A DNA stretch of 64,000 nucleotides from Oceanidesulfovibrio indonesiensis (GCF_007625075.1 NZ_QMIE01000013.1:59885-123884); one strand, 5' to 3'; counted from the stretch's first letter, positions 1-9,828 are shown. Program-made: numbers and translations. The notes: a model not told the origin generated them from the letters alone.

Positions 1-5
1 GAGGT

Positions 6-52
6 CCGGGGACCATAGGTCCCCGGCGGGTGTCTGAGGGCGGAGTCCTCAG
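6..52. repeat. Two adjacent perfect hairpins downstream of the glycerophosphodiesterase gene
   Basis: Bases 6-14 and 18-26 form a perfect 9-bp inverted repeat with a 3-base loop. Bases 34-39 and 47-52 form a second, 6-bp one. They lie just beyond the stop codon of the minus-strand gene at 64, so they may end its transcript, but neither arm is followed by a T-run on the minus strand. The window starts here, so their full context is not visible. Confidence 0.5.
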
Positions 53-63
53 GAGAAACCTGA

Positions 64-777
64 CTACGGCATGAAGCCTTCGAACACATACGCATCCGCC
101 CAGGTGCGCGCCGCGGCCAGGGCGGCAGGGCTTTTCAGCGTCCAGGTGATGAGCGACACGTCCTGCAACCCCAGCCTGGCGACCCAGGCGTCCGGCTGGC
201 ATTCGTGATGCACGGACACGGCGTGCGGCTTGGACAGTTTGTGGTGCCAGCGCTCGCGGCGGTGCTGTGCTTCGCCTATTGGACCCGGCGGACACGGCCC
301 GATGATCAGACACCGAGGCAGGTGCGGCGCGTGCTCGGCAAACCAGTTGACGGACAACCCCTGGAACGAGGCGACCAGGACCGGCCCATTATAGCGCGAA
401 AGCAGTTCCGCCACGGCGGCTTCCAAAGCGCCGACCCGACCGGACGGCTTGAGCTCCAGATACAGCGGCGCCTTGCCGCGCACCATGGCGAGCACGGTAT
501 TCAGAAACGGAATGGAGTGCCGACCCGGACCGCGCAACTGCAGGAACTGAAGCGCGGCAGCGTCGGACTCTTCAATGATTCCGGCAGCGCCGGTCATGCG
601 TTCCAGGGCCTCGTCGTGGAACACGGCCACTCGGCCGTCTGCCGTGAGTCTGAGGTCGAGCTCTATACCATAGCCGGCGTCTATGGCCGCTCCGAAGGCG
701 GCTATGGAGTTCTCCGGCTTGTTCGGCCCATGCAATCCTCGGTGCGCGAACAGCGCGCCATCCAACCAGTCGAGCAT
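64..777 (-). CDS. ugpQ: Glycerophosphodiester phosphodiesterase
   Basis: The enzyme hydrolyses glycerophosphodiesters from phospholipid turnover to glycerol-3-phosphate and an alcohol. The GDPD hallmarks are all visible: the N-terminal AHRG, the PENS motif, the ELDLRLTADG metal-binding stretch, VFHDE, and LYLELKP further on. No signal peptide is seen, so it is probably cytosolic like UgpQ. I place the start at the ATG giving MLDWLDG, which has AAAGG upstream; a longer frame opens at 843, but the extra residues look non-coding. It is divergent from the acyl-CoA ligase. The family is clear; the natural substrate is not. Confidence 0.88.
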   Translation of the reverse strand: MLDWLDGALFAHRGLHGPNKPENSIAAFGAAIDAGYGIELDLRLTADGRVAVFHDEALERMTGAAGIIEESDAAALQFLQLRGPGRHSIPFLNTVLAMVRGKAPLYLELKPSGRVGALEAAVAELLSRYNGPVLVASFQGLSVNWFAEHAPHLPRCLIIGPCPPGPIGEAQHRRERWHHKLSKPHAVSVHHECQPDAWVARLGLQDVSLITWTLKSPAALAAARTWADAYVFEGFMP

Positions 778-872
778 TCCTGCGCCTTTATCCATGTTGC
801 AGTGAACGGTACCGCGGCCCCCAAAGAACATTTCAGGCAACAATACACGTGTTTATGATACACCCACACATA

Positions 873-2543
873 ATGGACAACACTAACGAACACATACGGC
901 CCTGGTTCGACAGCTACGACCCGGAGGTCCCGACGCGTCTCGGATTCAGGCCCACCCCTCTGTACGCGTATCTGGACGACGCCGCCAGAAAAAATCCGCG
1001 CCATACAGCCCTGCTCTTCCAGAACTACCGCCTCTCCTACGGCGCGCTTCTGGAAAAAGCCGAGCGCGTGGCCGCCGGACTCGTCGATGCGGGACTTGCT
1101 CCGGGCGACCGCGTCGCGGTGATGCTTCCGAATCTGCCCCAGACCATCATCGCCTTTTGGGGCGTGCTCAAGGCCGGCGGCGTGCTCGTCATGATCAATC
1201 CACTGGCCATGGAAAAGGAGCTGACCCATCAGATAGGATACTCCGGCGCGCGGTTCCTCATCACGCTCCAGCGGCTTTGGGAGCGCGTGGCCCCGCTGGC
1301 CGAACAGCTCAGCCTGGAACGCACCTACCTGACCACCATCGCCGACGGCCTCGCCTTTCCCAAAAACTGGCTCTACACCCTCTCGCGCCGGCGCGAAGGG
1401 TTCAAGCCGCCCGCCTACGACGGCTCCACGCTCCTTCCCTGGAAAGCGCTGGTGAATACGCGCCGCCGGGAGGCCGGACGGGTGGGTGATCCCGAAGAAT
1501 CACTGGCCTGCATCCAGTACACAGGCGGCACCACCGGGCTGCCCAAGGGGGCCATGCTCACCCATGCAAATCTCTCATACAACGTCAGCCAGTGCGTGGC
1601 GGTTATTCACGGCCTGGAGCCGAGCAATGAAACGTTCCTGGGGCTGCTGCCGTATTTCCACGTGTACGGTCTCACAGTGTGCATCGCCCTGCCCACGGCG
1701 GTAAGCGCATCCATGCTGCCGTTCCCTCGCTTTGCGCCGATCGACGTCCTGGAGGCCATCCGCAAACACAGCCCCACGGTATTTCCTGGCGCGCCTGCCG
1801 TGTATATTGCGCTCATGCGCCAGAAAAATCTGTCGGAGTACGACCTGAGTTCGCTCAAATACTGCATCTCAGGATCGGCTCCCATGCCAGTGGAAGCGCT
1901 CAAGCGGTTCCAGGACCTCACCGGCGCCGGCATCCTGGAAGGCTTCGGCCTCACGGAGACCTCCCCGGTCACCCACCTGAACCCCTTGCAGGGAACGCGG
2001 AAGATTGGCTCCATCGGCCTGCCCCTGCCGGATACGGACTGCCGCATCGTGCATATGGAGACCGGGGAGGACCTGCCCCCGGGCGAGCCTGGCGAGCTGC
2101 TCATCAAAGGCCCGCAGGTGATGCGCGGCTACTGGAACAAACCTGAGGAAACGGCCGAGGTGCTGCGCGACGGCTGGTTCGCCACCGGCGACATCGCCAC
2201 CATGGACCCGGACGGCTATTTCCGCATCGTAGACCGCAAGAAAGACATGATCATCACGGCGGGGTACAACGTCTACCCCCGCGAGGTGGAGGAAACGCTC
2301 ATGGAGCATCCGGCCGTGAAGGAAGCGGCCGTGGTGGGCAGGAACCATCCCACACGCGGCGAGTCGGTGGTGGCATACGTCGTGCCGGAAGGCGGAGCGG
2401 ACATCACCGCGTCGGAACTCATCGGCTGGTGTCGTGGCAAGATCGCCCCGTACAAGGTGCCGCGCGAGGTGGTCATGCGGGAGGATCTGCCGAAATCGGT
2501 AATCGGCAAACTGCTCCGAAAGGAGTTGCGTACGGGGTCGTAG
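873..2543 (+). CDS. fadD: Long-chain fatty-acid-CoA ligase
   Basis: This AMP-forming ligase activates fatty acids to acyl-CoA for breakdown or lipid synthesis. Sequence evidence is the adenylation P-loop YTGGTTGLPKGA, the GFGLTETSP motif, the YWNKPEET and GWFATGDIA region, and the C-terminal PKSVIGKLLRKEL with the catalytic lysine. The length, about 556 residues, is normal. In-frame GTG and ATG codons at 849 and 855 also exist. None of the candidate starts has a clear ribosome binding site, so the start is provisional. Chain-length preference cannot be read from the sequence. Confidence 0.9.
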   Translation: MDNTNEHIRPWFDSYDPEVPTRLGFRPTPLYAYLDDAARKNPRHTALLFQNYRLSYGALLEKAERVAAGLVDAGLAPGDRVAVMLPNLPQTIIAFWGVLKAGGVLVMINPLAMEKELTHQIGYSGARFLITLQRLWERVAPLAEQLSLERTYLTTIADGLAFPKNWLYTLSRRREGFKPPAYDGSTLLPWKALVNTRRREAGRVGDPEESLACIQYTGGTTGLPKGAMLTHANLSYNVSQCVAVIHGLEPSNETFLGLLPYFHVYGLTVCIALPTAVSASMLPFPRFAPIDVLEAIRKHSPTVFPGAPAVYIALMRQKNLSEYDLSSLKYCISGSAPMPVEALKRFQDLTGAGILEGFGLTETSPVTHLNPLQGTRKIGSIGLPLPDTDCRIVHMETGEDLPPGEPGELLIKGPQVMRGYWNKPEETAEVLRDGWFATGDIATMDPDGYFRIVDRKKDMIITAGYNVYPREVEETLMEHPAVKEAAVVGRNHPTRGESVVAYVVPEGGADITASELIGWCRGKIAPYKVPREVVMREDLPKSVIGKLLRKELRTGS

Positions 2544-2683
2544 TGCATCTATTACCCCTCATATGTTCGTTCCCCAACCATAAGCCCCGGCGGACCATAC
2601 GGCGAATGACGCCGGACACGAAGTTAAAACAAAATCCTTGCTGGATACAATGGTACGAAGCAATTCTCGTTGAAGGATAATTC

Positions 2684-4267
2684 ATGCTCGTCATTCTTAT
2701 CAGCTTCGCTTTTGGATTTGGATGGATTCTGGCCCGCATCGGCCTGCCGCCCATGGTCGGCTTTCTCGTCGCTGGTTTTGCCTATAATTTCGCTGGACTG
2801 ACGCCGCCTGACGGATTGGATCTCGTCGCAGATCTCGGCATCACCCTGCTTCTGTTCTCCATCGGCCTCAAGCTGGACGTGCGCAGCCTCCTGAAAGCTG
2901 AAGTCTGGGCCAGCGCGACCATGCAAATGCTGGCGACCACGGTGTTCATGTGCGGCGTATTGTTCCTGGGGCAACGGCTCTTCACTTCGGAGCTCTTGGC
3001 CATGTCCTGGTCGACCCTATTGATCCTTGCCTTTGCGCTATCTTTTTCCAGCACCGTTTTTGCGGTCAAAGTTCTGGAGGACAAGGGCGACCTCTTCGCA
3101 TTGTACGGCAAGATCGCTATCGGCATCCTGATCATGCAGGACCTGTTCGCGGTCCTGTTCCTCAGCGCATCGGGGGGCAAGATCCCGAGCATCTGGGCGT
3201 TGTGCCTTCTGGGGTTGCCGCTGATGCGCCCCATCCTTTTCCGATTGCTGGACCTCGCCGGCCGCGGGGAGCTGTTCGTGCTCTGCGGGCTGTTCATCGC
3301 CCTCGGCGTTGGCGCGGAGTTGTTCTCCCTGGTGGGGTTGAAGCCCGACCTTGGCGCACTGATTATTGGCGGACTGCTCGCGACATATCCGCGGGCTTCG
3401 GAACTTTCCCGCGCTTTGTTCAGCTTCAAGGAGCTCATGCTGGTCGGATTTTTCCTGTCCATAGGCATGACCGGGCTGCCGACATGGGAAATGCTCATCG
3501 CCGCGGCGCTGCTGTGCCTCATTTTGCCGTTCAAGACCGGCATATACCACGCCGTCGTGAGCCTTTTCGGGTTGCGTGCGCGCACCAGCCTGTTCGCATC
3601 CCTGGCGCTGACGAACTATTCGGAATTCGGGTTGATCGTGGCCGCAATCGCTGTGGGACAAGGGGTGCTTTCCCCCGAGTGGTTGATGATCACGGCCATG
3701 ACCGTGAGCCTGAGCTTTGCGATATCCGCGCCGCTGAGCGCCAACGCCGAGTTCCTGTACAGAAAAATGCACGGCTGGCTGTGCCGCTTCGAGCGAGATT
3801 CCTGCCATCCGCTCGAAGAGCCCATAGATCTGAGCTCCATGCGGGTGGTGATCATGGGCTTGGGTCGGATAGGGACCGGTGCGTACGACGAACTGCGGGA
3901 AGTCTATGGCAATGCGATATGCGGGGTCGAACATGCGCCGGACCGGGTGGACCACAATCGGGAGCAAGGCCGGAACGTGATCCTTGCCGACGCCTGCGAC
4001 ACGGAGTTCTGGCTCAAACTGCGCACAGACGAACAACTGGAACTGGTGATTCTGGCAATGCCGAAGCATCATGGCAACATGTATGCCGCGCAGCAGATCC
4101 GCAATCTGGGAATCCAATGCCAGGTCGCCGCTATTGCGCAGTATCCCGAAGAGGTCGAAGAACTCGAAGCCATCGGAGTCTGCACCGCATTCAACCTCTA
4201 CGAACAGGCTGGATCGGGCCTGGCGCGAACCGCGCTGGAAGGATGCAGGCTGAAGGAAACCGGGTAG
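2684..4267 (+). CDS. Kef-type monovalent cation:proton antiporter with RCK domain
   Basis: This is a CPA2-family inner-membrane antiporter or channel, usually K+/H+. About residues 1-350 form a bundle of hydrophobic segments starting at the first residue. They include a GLKPDLGALIIGGLLA segment typical of the transport core. From about residue 385 a TrkA-N (RCK) domain begins, with the nucleotide-binding motif VVIMGLGRIGTG. No TrkA-C domain is evident, since the protein ends soon after the Rossmann fold, as in YbaL/KefB-type proteins. AAGGA lies 8 bases before the ATG. It appears to be a single-gene unit. Confidence 0.88.
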   Translation: MLVILISFAFGFGWILARIGLPPMVGFLVAGFAYNFAGLTPPDGLDLVADLGITLLLFSIGLKLDVRSLLKAEVWASATMQMLATTVFMCGVLFLGQRLFTSELLAMSWSTLLILAFALSFSSTVFAVKVLEDKGDLFALYGKIAIGILIMQDLFAVLFLSASGGKIPSIWALCLLGLPLMRPILFRLLDLAGRGELFVLCGLFIALGVGAELFSLVGLKPDLGALIIGGLLATYPRASELSRALFSFKELMLVGFFLSIGMTGLPTWEMLIAAALLCLILPFKTGIYHAVVSLFGLRARTSLFASLALTNYSEFGLIVAAIAVGQGVLSPEWLMITAMTVSLSFAISAPLSANAEFLYRKMHGWLCRFERDSCHPLEEPIDLSSMRVVIMGLGRIGTGAYDELREVYGNAICGVEHAPDRVDHNREQGRNVILADACDTEFWLKLRTDEQLELVILAMPKHHGNMYAAQQIRNLGIQCQVAAIAQYPEEVEELEAIGVCTAFNLYEQAGSGLARTALEGCRLKETG

Positions 4268-4529
4268 CCGTCAATACAAACGCCTGCGCCTGAGGTTTTC
4301 ACAACGGCCCGCATACATCACTGCCTATCAAGGAGCGGCCCGGGCGCACTGTCAATGAAGCAAGCATGGCGGGAACGGCCATCGTGGACATTTCCACGAT
4401 AATCGAACGCAGGACCGGTTCGCTGACGAAGCATGCATTATATGGATGCGCACTGCCTGCCGTCTTCCCGGCCACCATCCCGGAACGAGCATATCGCGCC
4501 CTTGCGTCCAGCTACACCGGGCCGGCGGT

Positions 4530-5363
4530 TCAGATGGTCTCTGCGACCGCCCTTTCGACTGGATTCCCGGCAGCTTCCGGCGGCGTTGCCGGCAGCATGG
4601 CCGCGGCGAGGTCGCCCAAAGAGCCGGGCATGACCGCTGCGCGAAAGTTCGTATGGTCGAAATCGACGAGCCGCCCCTCCTCCACGGCCGCGGCGCGGTC
4701 GCAGAACCGCTGCACCAGCCGAAGATCGTGCGTCACGAAAAGATAGGCCACGCCTTCCTTTCTGCGCAGGTCGTCAAGCAGGTCGAGAATCTTCGCCTGC
4801 ACGAGCATATCCAGACTGGACACGGCTTCGTCCAGAATGATGCAGCGAGGCCGAGCCGCCAGGGCCCGGGCGATGGAGATGCGCTGGAGTTGCCCGCCGC
4901 TGAAACGGGGCGGGTGCTTGGCAGCATCGTCAGGGCACAGTCCGACATGTTCGAGAAGCTCGGCTACGCGATCATCCAGAGCACGGCCGCGCAGCTTCTC
5001 GAAGTTGCGAAGCGGCTCCGCGACGATGTTCCGCGCTGTTAGCCTGGAGTTCACAGAACCCAGGGCGTCCTGAAACACCACCTGCACGGCGCGGCGTTGT
5101 TCATGGTCCACATTGAGCCGGCCGTTGCCATTAGTGGTGGAGCGCCCAAGAATGCGGACCTCCCCACGAGTAGGCGACTCCAGGCCGAGCAGAATCCGCC
5201 CCAGAGTGGACTTGCCCGAACCGCTGCGGCCCACCAGCCCCACGCATTCCCCGTGTTCGATGCGCAGGTCCACGCCGTGAAGGACCGGCACGTCTTCGGC
5301 ACGGCTGAAGAAACCGCCCCTTCGGTACACCTTGGTCACGCCGCGCGCCTCGATGATCGACAT
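4530..5363 (-). CDS. nikE: Nickel ABC transporter ATP-binding protein NikE
   Basis: This is the second ATPase of the Ni2+ importer and the last gene of the nikABCDE operon. Visible motifs are Walker A GRSGSGKST, Q-loop VVFQD, the signature FSGGQLQR, Walker B CIILDEAV, and the H-loop in FVTHDLRLVQRFCD, a stretch very like E. coli NikE. The start giving MSIIEARG has GGAG 7 bases upstream. An ATG two codons earlier sits too close to that GGAG. It follows nikD after about 67 bases. NikE assignment over general Opp/Dpp ATPases rests on the NikA gene of the same operon. Confidence 0.88.
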   Translation of the reverse strand: MSIIEARGVTKVYRRGGFFSRAEDVPVLHGVDLRIEHGECVGLVGRSGSGKSTLGRILLGLESPTRGEVRILGRSTTNGNGRLNVDHEQRRAVQVVFQDALGSVNSRLTARNIVAEPLRNFEKLRGRALDDRVAELLEHVGLCPDDAAKHPPRFSGGQLQRISIARALAARPRCIILDEAVSSLDMLVQAKILDLLDDLRRKEGVAYLFVTHDLRLVQRFCDRAAAVEEGRLVDFDHTNFRAAVMPGSLGDLAAAMLPATPPEAAGNPVERAVAETI

Positions 5364-5430
5364 TTTCATGCTCCATGGTTTGCGAAGGCTGGTTGCAGGA
5401 CTCCGTGTTGGTGGACGTGCAGCGCACGCT

Positions 5431-6294
5431 TCAATTCATGCACGCGCCTTCGTCCGCCCGGACATCGCGAGCAGCGCGATGCGAAGTCATCCCGTAAAGT
5501 CGGTAATGCGCCTCCAGAAGCGAAGCCGTGTATTCGTGACGAGGCGCATGGAAGATCGAACGGACACTGCCCCGCTCCACAATGGAGCCGTCATGCATTA
5601 CGAGCACCTTGTCTGCCAGCCGGGCGATGACGGATAGATCGTGGGTCACCAGCAGGACGCCAAGGCCGCGGTCGCGCACCAGCGTGTCGATGAGGTCGAG
5701 CACCCGGGCCTGGGAAACGGCGTCCAGGTCCGTGGTGGCCTCGTCGGCCAGCAGGAAATCCACGTCCAACAGCAGTGCCAGCGCGATCATCACCCGCTGG
5801 AGCATGCCCCCGCTCATCTGGAACGGATAGAGTTTCAGGATGGAGTCCGGCTCGGGAAACCCCACCTCGGCCAGGGATTTGCGCCAACGCTCCGGCCCGT
5901 TCTCGGAGGCCGGCGCTCCGTGCGCCGAAAGCGTCTCCTTGAAATGCGCCCGAATGGTGAACACCGGGTCGAAACAACTCATGGGGTTCTGCATGATTAT
6001 GGCCATCCGTTTGCCCCGGGCCTGACGCGTCTTTACCGTATTTCCGGCGCATACCGGCATGGCCTCGCCGCCAAGGCGGACGCTGCCCGAGGCGCTGAGC
6101 CCCTTGGGCACCAGCCCCATGATCGTCTGGCAGGTCAAGGACTTGCCGCTTCCGCTTTCTCCCACCAGCCCTGTCACCTGTCCGGTATCCGCGTGAAAGC
6201 TGATCCCGCGCACCAACTTTTTGCTGCCCGCGAATACTGCAAGGTCCTGCACGTCCAGATATACCCTGCCGCCGTGCTCGATTATTTCGGACAT
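5431..6294 (-). CDS. nikD: Nickel ABC transporter ATP-binding protein NikD
   Basis: First ATPase of the nickel importer. It carries Walker A GESGSGKSLT, Q-loop MQNPMSCFDPVFTI, signature MSGGMLQRV and Walker B FLLADEATTDLD, in the order expected of an Opp/Nik-type ATPase. The ATG at 6294 overlaps the nikC stop codon by one base (TGATG), so the two are translationally coupled. The open frame extends upstream, but that part is the shadow of nikC. With NikE it should form the heterodimeric motor beneath NikBC. Confidence 0.9.
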   Translation of the reverse strand: MSEIIEHGGRVYLDVQDLAVFAGSKKLVRGISFHADTGQVTGLVGESGSGKSLTCQTIMGLVPKGLSASGSVRLGGEAMPVCAGNTVKTRQARGKRMAIIMQNPMSCFDPVFTIRAHFKETLSAHGAPASENGPERWRKSLAEVGFPEPDSILKLYPFQMSGGMLQRVMIALALLLDVDFLLADEATTDLDAVSQARVLDLIDTLVRDRGLGVLLVTHDLSVIARLADKVLVMHDGSIVERGSVRSIFHAPRHEYTASLLEAHYRLYGMTSHRAARDVRADEGACMN

Positions 6295-7193
6295 CAGTGC
6301 GCCTCCGCGAGTCGATCGTGCGCCGGCGCCGGGTCGGATACGGCGTGGTCCGTCACGTGGTAGTCGGCGGCGTGCGGATCGAGTGCATCGCGCAAGGCGT
6401 CGCCAAGGATGTTGAAGGCCATGACCGTGAGGAAAATGGCCAGGCCCGGATACATGATCAGTTCCGGATGGGTCCAGACGAACTGGCGGGCGTCTGCAAT
6501 CATCACGCCCCATTCGGCCGTCGGCGGCGTCACGCCGAGGCCCAGGAAGGAAAGGCCGGAGACGTGCATCATCATGTGGCCGATGTCCAGCGTGGCCAGA
6601 ATGGCCAGCTGCGCGAACACCGGCGGCAACACGTGCCGGGCCACCGTCATGAACCGTCCCGTGCCTGCAACCCGCGCGGCAAGCACGTATTCTCTATTCT
6701 TCAGCGAAAGCACGAAACTGCGGATAATGCGCGCGTACCAGGCCCAATGGGTCAATGACACGGCCAGAATCACGTTGACGATGCCCGTGCCGAGCACGCC
6801 GATCATGAACATGGCCAGAATGAACGTTGGAAAGGTAAGAAAGACGTCGCAAATGCGCATCAAAGTCGAATCCACGGCGCCGCCCATGTACCCGGCCGTA
6901 GCGCCCACGGCGAATCCGAGCAGCAGGATGATCCCGGCGATGATGACCACCGAGCCGAGCGATGTCCGCGCGCCGTACAGCAGACGCGTCGCCACGTCCC
7001 TCCCCAGATGGTCGCATCCCAAAATGTGCTCGGGGCCGGGTTCGGCGAACTTGTTTACGAGGTTGACCTCGGTGGGGTCGTACGGCGAGAGCACTGGAGC
7101 GAACGCCGCGCTGGAGACAAGCAGCACGACCAGGGCCAGCGCAAACCCCACGAGCCCCCGACGCACATACCGCTTCATGCCGGCGGGTATCAT
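6294..7193 (-). CDS. nikC: Nickel ABC transporter permease NikC
   Basis: Inner-membrane permease of the nickel importer. It has an N-terminal membrane helix, the APVLSPYDPTEVNL segment and the LGCDHLGRDVATRLLYGARTS hallmark of DppC/NikC proteins. The permease EAA-like loop lies in the stretch containing AARVAGTG. The start codon overlaps the nikB stop (ATGA), which fixes it at 7193; the longer open frame upstream is out of phase with nikB and not real. Confidence 0.9.
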   Translation of the reverse strand: MIPAGMKRYVRRGLVGFALALVVLLVSSAAFAPVLSPYDPTEVNLVNKFAEPGPEHILGCDHLGRDVATRLLYGARTSLGSVVIIAGIILLLGFAVGATAGYMGGAVDSTLMRICDVFLTFPTFILAMFMIGVLGTGIVNVILAVSLTHWAWYARIIRSFVLSLKNREYVLAARVAGTGRFMTVARHVLPPVFAQLAILATLDIGHMMMHVSGLSFLGLGVTPPTAEWGVMIADARQFVWTHPELIMYPGLAIFLTVMAFNILGDALRDALDPHAADYHVTDHAVSDPAPAHDRLAEAH

Positions 7194-8131
7194 CGCGAGT
7201 CTCCTTCGAAGCGAATACGCGGGTCGAGCCACGCGTAACAGATGTCCACCACGAGGTTCATGGTCACGAAGATCGTGGTCATGATCAGGATGAAGCACTG
7301 CATGACGGGATAGTCCCTGTTGTAGATGGCGGAGACGGCGTAACGCCCCACACCGGGCCAGGCGAAGATGGTTTCCGCGATGACCGCGCCGCCGAAAAGC
7401 TCGCCCACGTGCATGCCTATGGCCGTGATCACCGGAATAAGGGAATTGGCCATGACGTGCCGGCCGACGACTACGGATTCGGGCAATCCCCGCGCCCTGG
7501 CGTAGAGCACATAGCGCGAGTGCATGTTGTCCAGCATATTTGCGCGGATGAGCCGCGTGTTGATGCACAGGGACATGAGCGACATGGTCACCACAGGCAG
7601 CACCATGTGGCCCAGACCGCCCTTGCCCATTGGAGGCAGCCAGCCCAGCTTGACCGCGAACAGCCAGGCCAGGATAAAGCCCAGCCAGAAGTTGGGCATG
7701 GACACCCCGAAAAAGCTGAGCCCGCGCGTCAGATGATCCGGCAGTTTGTCCTTCTTCAATGCCGAAACCATGCCGAGTGGCGCGCTTATCAGCAAGGTGA
7801 GGACCAGCGACGCCGCTGCAAGTGTCAACGTATTGGGAAGATAGTAGAATATCTCATCGAGTACCGGATTCTTGGTCACGTACGAGCGGCCGAAGTCACC
7901 CTGAACCGCATCCCCGAGCCAGCGCACGTATTGCACGGCAAAGGGCTTGTCCAGGCCGAGTTCCTCGCGCGCCACGGCAAGCGCCTGGTCCGTTGGCGGT
8001 ATGTTGGACAGCCGCAGATACGCCATTGCCGGATCCCCCTGACCGAGCCGCAGAATGCCGAACACGACGAGCGACACGGCCAGGAGTATCGGCGGCAGAA
8101 GCGCCATCCTTTTGAGGATATAACGGAACAC
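7190..8131 (-). CDS. nikB: Nickel ABC transporter permease NikB
   Basis: Second membrane component of the nickel importer, 313 residues. The opening MFRYILKRM with a following membrane helix, a periplasmic loop with GDFGRSYVTKNPV, and the C-terminal YNRDYPVMQ segment are typical of DppB/NikB permeases. The gene starts three bases after nikA and overlaps nikC, so the five genes form one compact operon. Confidence 0.92.
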   Translation of the reverse strand: MFRYILKRMALLPPILLAVSLVVFGILRLGQGDPAMAYLRLSNIPPTDQALAVAREELGLDKPFAVQYVRWLGDAVQGDFGRSYVTKNPVLDEIFYYLPNTLTLAAASLVLTLLISAPLGMVSALKKDKLPDHLTRGLSFFGVSMPNFWLGFILAWLFAVKLGWLPPMGKGGLGHMVLPVVTMSLMSLCINTRLIRANMLDNMHSRYVLYARARGLPESVVVGRHVMANSLIPVITAIGMHVGELFGGAVIAETIFAWPGVGRYAVSAIYNRDYPVMQCFILIMTTIFVTMNLVVDICYAWLDPRIRFEGDSR

Positions 8132-8134
8132 GGC

Positions 8135-9766
8135 TTATTTCTTTTCCATGGTTTCGAACGGAATCTCTTGCTTGGTAGGACCGAACGACGCGCCTTCAAG
8201 CTCCGGACGATGCACCATGATCGAAGTCATGTAGGTGAGCGGGAGGTACACGGCCTGCTCGTGCAGCGTGGTCAGGATGTGCTCATAGATGTCCTGGCGT
8301 TCCTTCTCGTCCACGGTCACGAGCACCTGGCCGATCTTCTCGTCGAGCTCCTCTTTCATGGGCAGGCCGAGTTGGGCCTGATAGTCCGCATGGGAGGGCA
8401 CGCGCATGGAGCTGCAGAAGGAATGCGGGTCGTAGGGCGGCCCAAAGGTGTCGCCGAAAATTATCCCGAACTCGCCGCTTTTTTGCCGCGAGAGGAAGGA
8501 GTCCATCTCCTCGCCCACCAGGTTTGCCTGCACGCCGATTTTTCTCAGGTCGCCCTGGATGACCTCGGCCACGGATTTCTGCAAGGCGTCGTTGCCCACA
8601 AAACAGAGGTCCAGAGCCAGCGTCTTGCCATCCTTTGTGCGGTACTCGGCCCCTTGCTCCAGGGTCCAACCGGCTTCATCCAGAAGCTTCGCGGACGCAT
8701 CCGCGTCATACTCGAATGGCGTGAGGCCCAGGTCGCAATACGGCATGGACGGCGCGAACAGCGTGTCCGCCTGCGGCTCCACTCCCAGGAAGATGTGCTC
8801 CACCATGGCTTGCTTGTTCACCGCGTGGAGTATGGCCCTGCGTACGGCGAGCTCGTTGGTGGGGAAACAGTTCGTGTTCAGAGCCATGGCCCTGGTAGCA
8901 AACGGCGGCGAGACGGCTGTCTTTACCGCACCCATTTGCTGGTAGCGCTGGAAAGTATCCAGGCCGAGCTGACCGCCGCCGTGCCCCCCGGAGCCGTATA
9001 TCAGATCGATCTCGCCGGTATCGAAGGCCACGGCGCGAGCGTTGGAATCCGGAATCACCTTCACGACGAGATGTTTCATGGCCGGTGAACCACCCCAGTA
9101 AGCCTCGTTGCGCTCGAACACGTCGTATTCGCCCTTGACCATCTCCACGACTTTCCATGGCCCCGTACCGATGGGCGCCTTGATGCCCTCTGACGTGTCG
9201 CCGCTCTCCGGGAATGCCGCGGGAGAGAGGAAGCGAACCGGCCGTATCAGCGCGAGTTCCTGGAGGATGGGGTAATACGGATCTTTCAGGGTCAACTTCA
9301 CGGTGTGCTCGTCGATGACTGTGACTGCTTCGCCGCCGGCCTCCTCCACCTCGTGAAGCTGATTCATCAGTTCGAGCCAATGGTGGCGTTCATGGTTCAG
9401 GAACATGGCGTCGAAGTTCTTCTTGACCGCCGCAGCGTCAAAAGGCTCGCCGTCGGAAAAGGTCACGCCTTCGCGGAGCGTGAAAATGTACTCGCGTCCA
9501 TCCTCACTGACTTCCCATGAGGTAGCCAGCCAGGGCGCTACGGTGCCATCCGCTTGGTAGCTCACCAACGGTTCGTAAACCATGGCCTGGGCGAACATCT
9601 GGCTGGGCGAATAGAGATGGGGATTGAGCGGCCCCACATTGGAGTTCCAAGAATAAACGAGGACGCCTTCGCCTTCGGGTGGCGAGGCTACCGCGTGATG
9701 CGCCATTAGGGGAGAGAAGATTAGAAAGGCAGTAAGAAGCCATGACGAAAGGATGAGCATGCGCAT
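8135..9766 (-). CDS. nikA: Nickel-binding periplasmic protein NikA
   Basis: This is the substrate-binding protein that delivers chelated Ni2+ to NikBCDE. It has a Sec signal peptide (about residues 1-27). It then follows E. coli NikA closely: VGPLNPHLYSPSQMFAQ, MVYEPLV, IKAPIGTGPW, RAVAFDTGEIDL, ADTLFAPS and PYDPHSF with SSMRVPSHADYQ. That level of match separates it from peptide-binding relatives. GGAG lies 8 bases before the ATG. It heads the operon, and a NikR-like half-site lies about 50 bases upstream. Nickel feeds NiFe-hydrogenases and related enzymes in this kind of organism. Confidence 0.95.
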   Translation of the reverse strand: MRMLILSSWLLTAFLIFSPLMAHHAVASPPEGEGVLVYSWNSNVGPLNPHLYSPSQMFAQAMVYEPLVSYQADGTVAPWLATSWEVSEDGREYIFTLREGVTFSDGEPFDAAAVKKNFDAMFLNHERHHWLELMNQLHEVEEAGGEAVTVIDEHTVKLTLKDPYYPILQELALIRPVRFLSPAAFPESGDTSEGIKAPIGTGPWKVVEMVKGEYDVFERNEAYWGGSPAMKHLVVKVIPDSNARAVAFDTGEIDLIYGSGGHGGGQLGLDTFQRYQQMGAVKTAVSPPFATRAMALNTNCFPTNELAVRRAILHAVNKQAMVEHIFLGVEPQADTLFAPSMPYCDLGLTPFEYDADASAKLLDEAGWTLEQGAEYRTKDGKTLALDLCFVGNDALQKSVAEVIQGDLRKIGVQANLVGEEMDSFLSRQKSGEFGIIFGDTFGPPYDPHSFCSSMRVPSHADYQAQLGLPMKEELDEKIGQVLVTVDEKERQDIYEHILTTLHEQAVYLPLTYMTSIMVHRPELEGASFGPTKQEIPFETMEKK

Positions 9767-9816
9767 CGAACGATCTCCTGTTTAGTTTATTTATTTGACA
9801 GAAGAATGCGGATTTC

Positions 9817-9828
9817 GTGTTACGCATT
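9817..9828 (+). promoter_or_regulatory. Putative NikR half-site upstream of nikA
   Basis: The bases read GTGTTACGCATT. Their first seven match the half-site reported for Desulfovibrio NikR (GTGTTAC-N13/14-GTAACAC). The second half is not recognisable at the expected spacing. The same 12-mer, with one or two changes, recurs upstream of nikM and nikK, which is the main support. Confidence 0.45.

Noticed and set aside
205..858. Plus-strand open frame of 217 codons opposite the glycerophosphodiesterase
   Set aside because: It is the antisense shadow of a well-supported gene; its protein shows no recognisable family.
2950..4293. 447-codon frame overlapping the Kef antiporter
   Set aside because: Out-of-frame reading of a high-GC gene, rich in Arg and His, no start site of its own.
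7409..9088. 559-codon plus-strand frame across nikB and nikA
   Set aside because: Antisense to two strongly recognised genes of one operon. Long antisense frames are common at this GC content.
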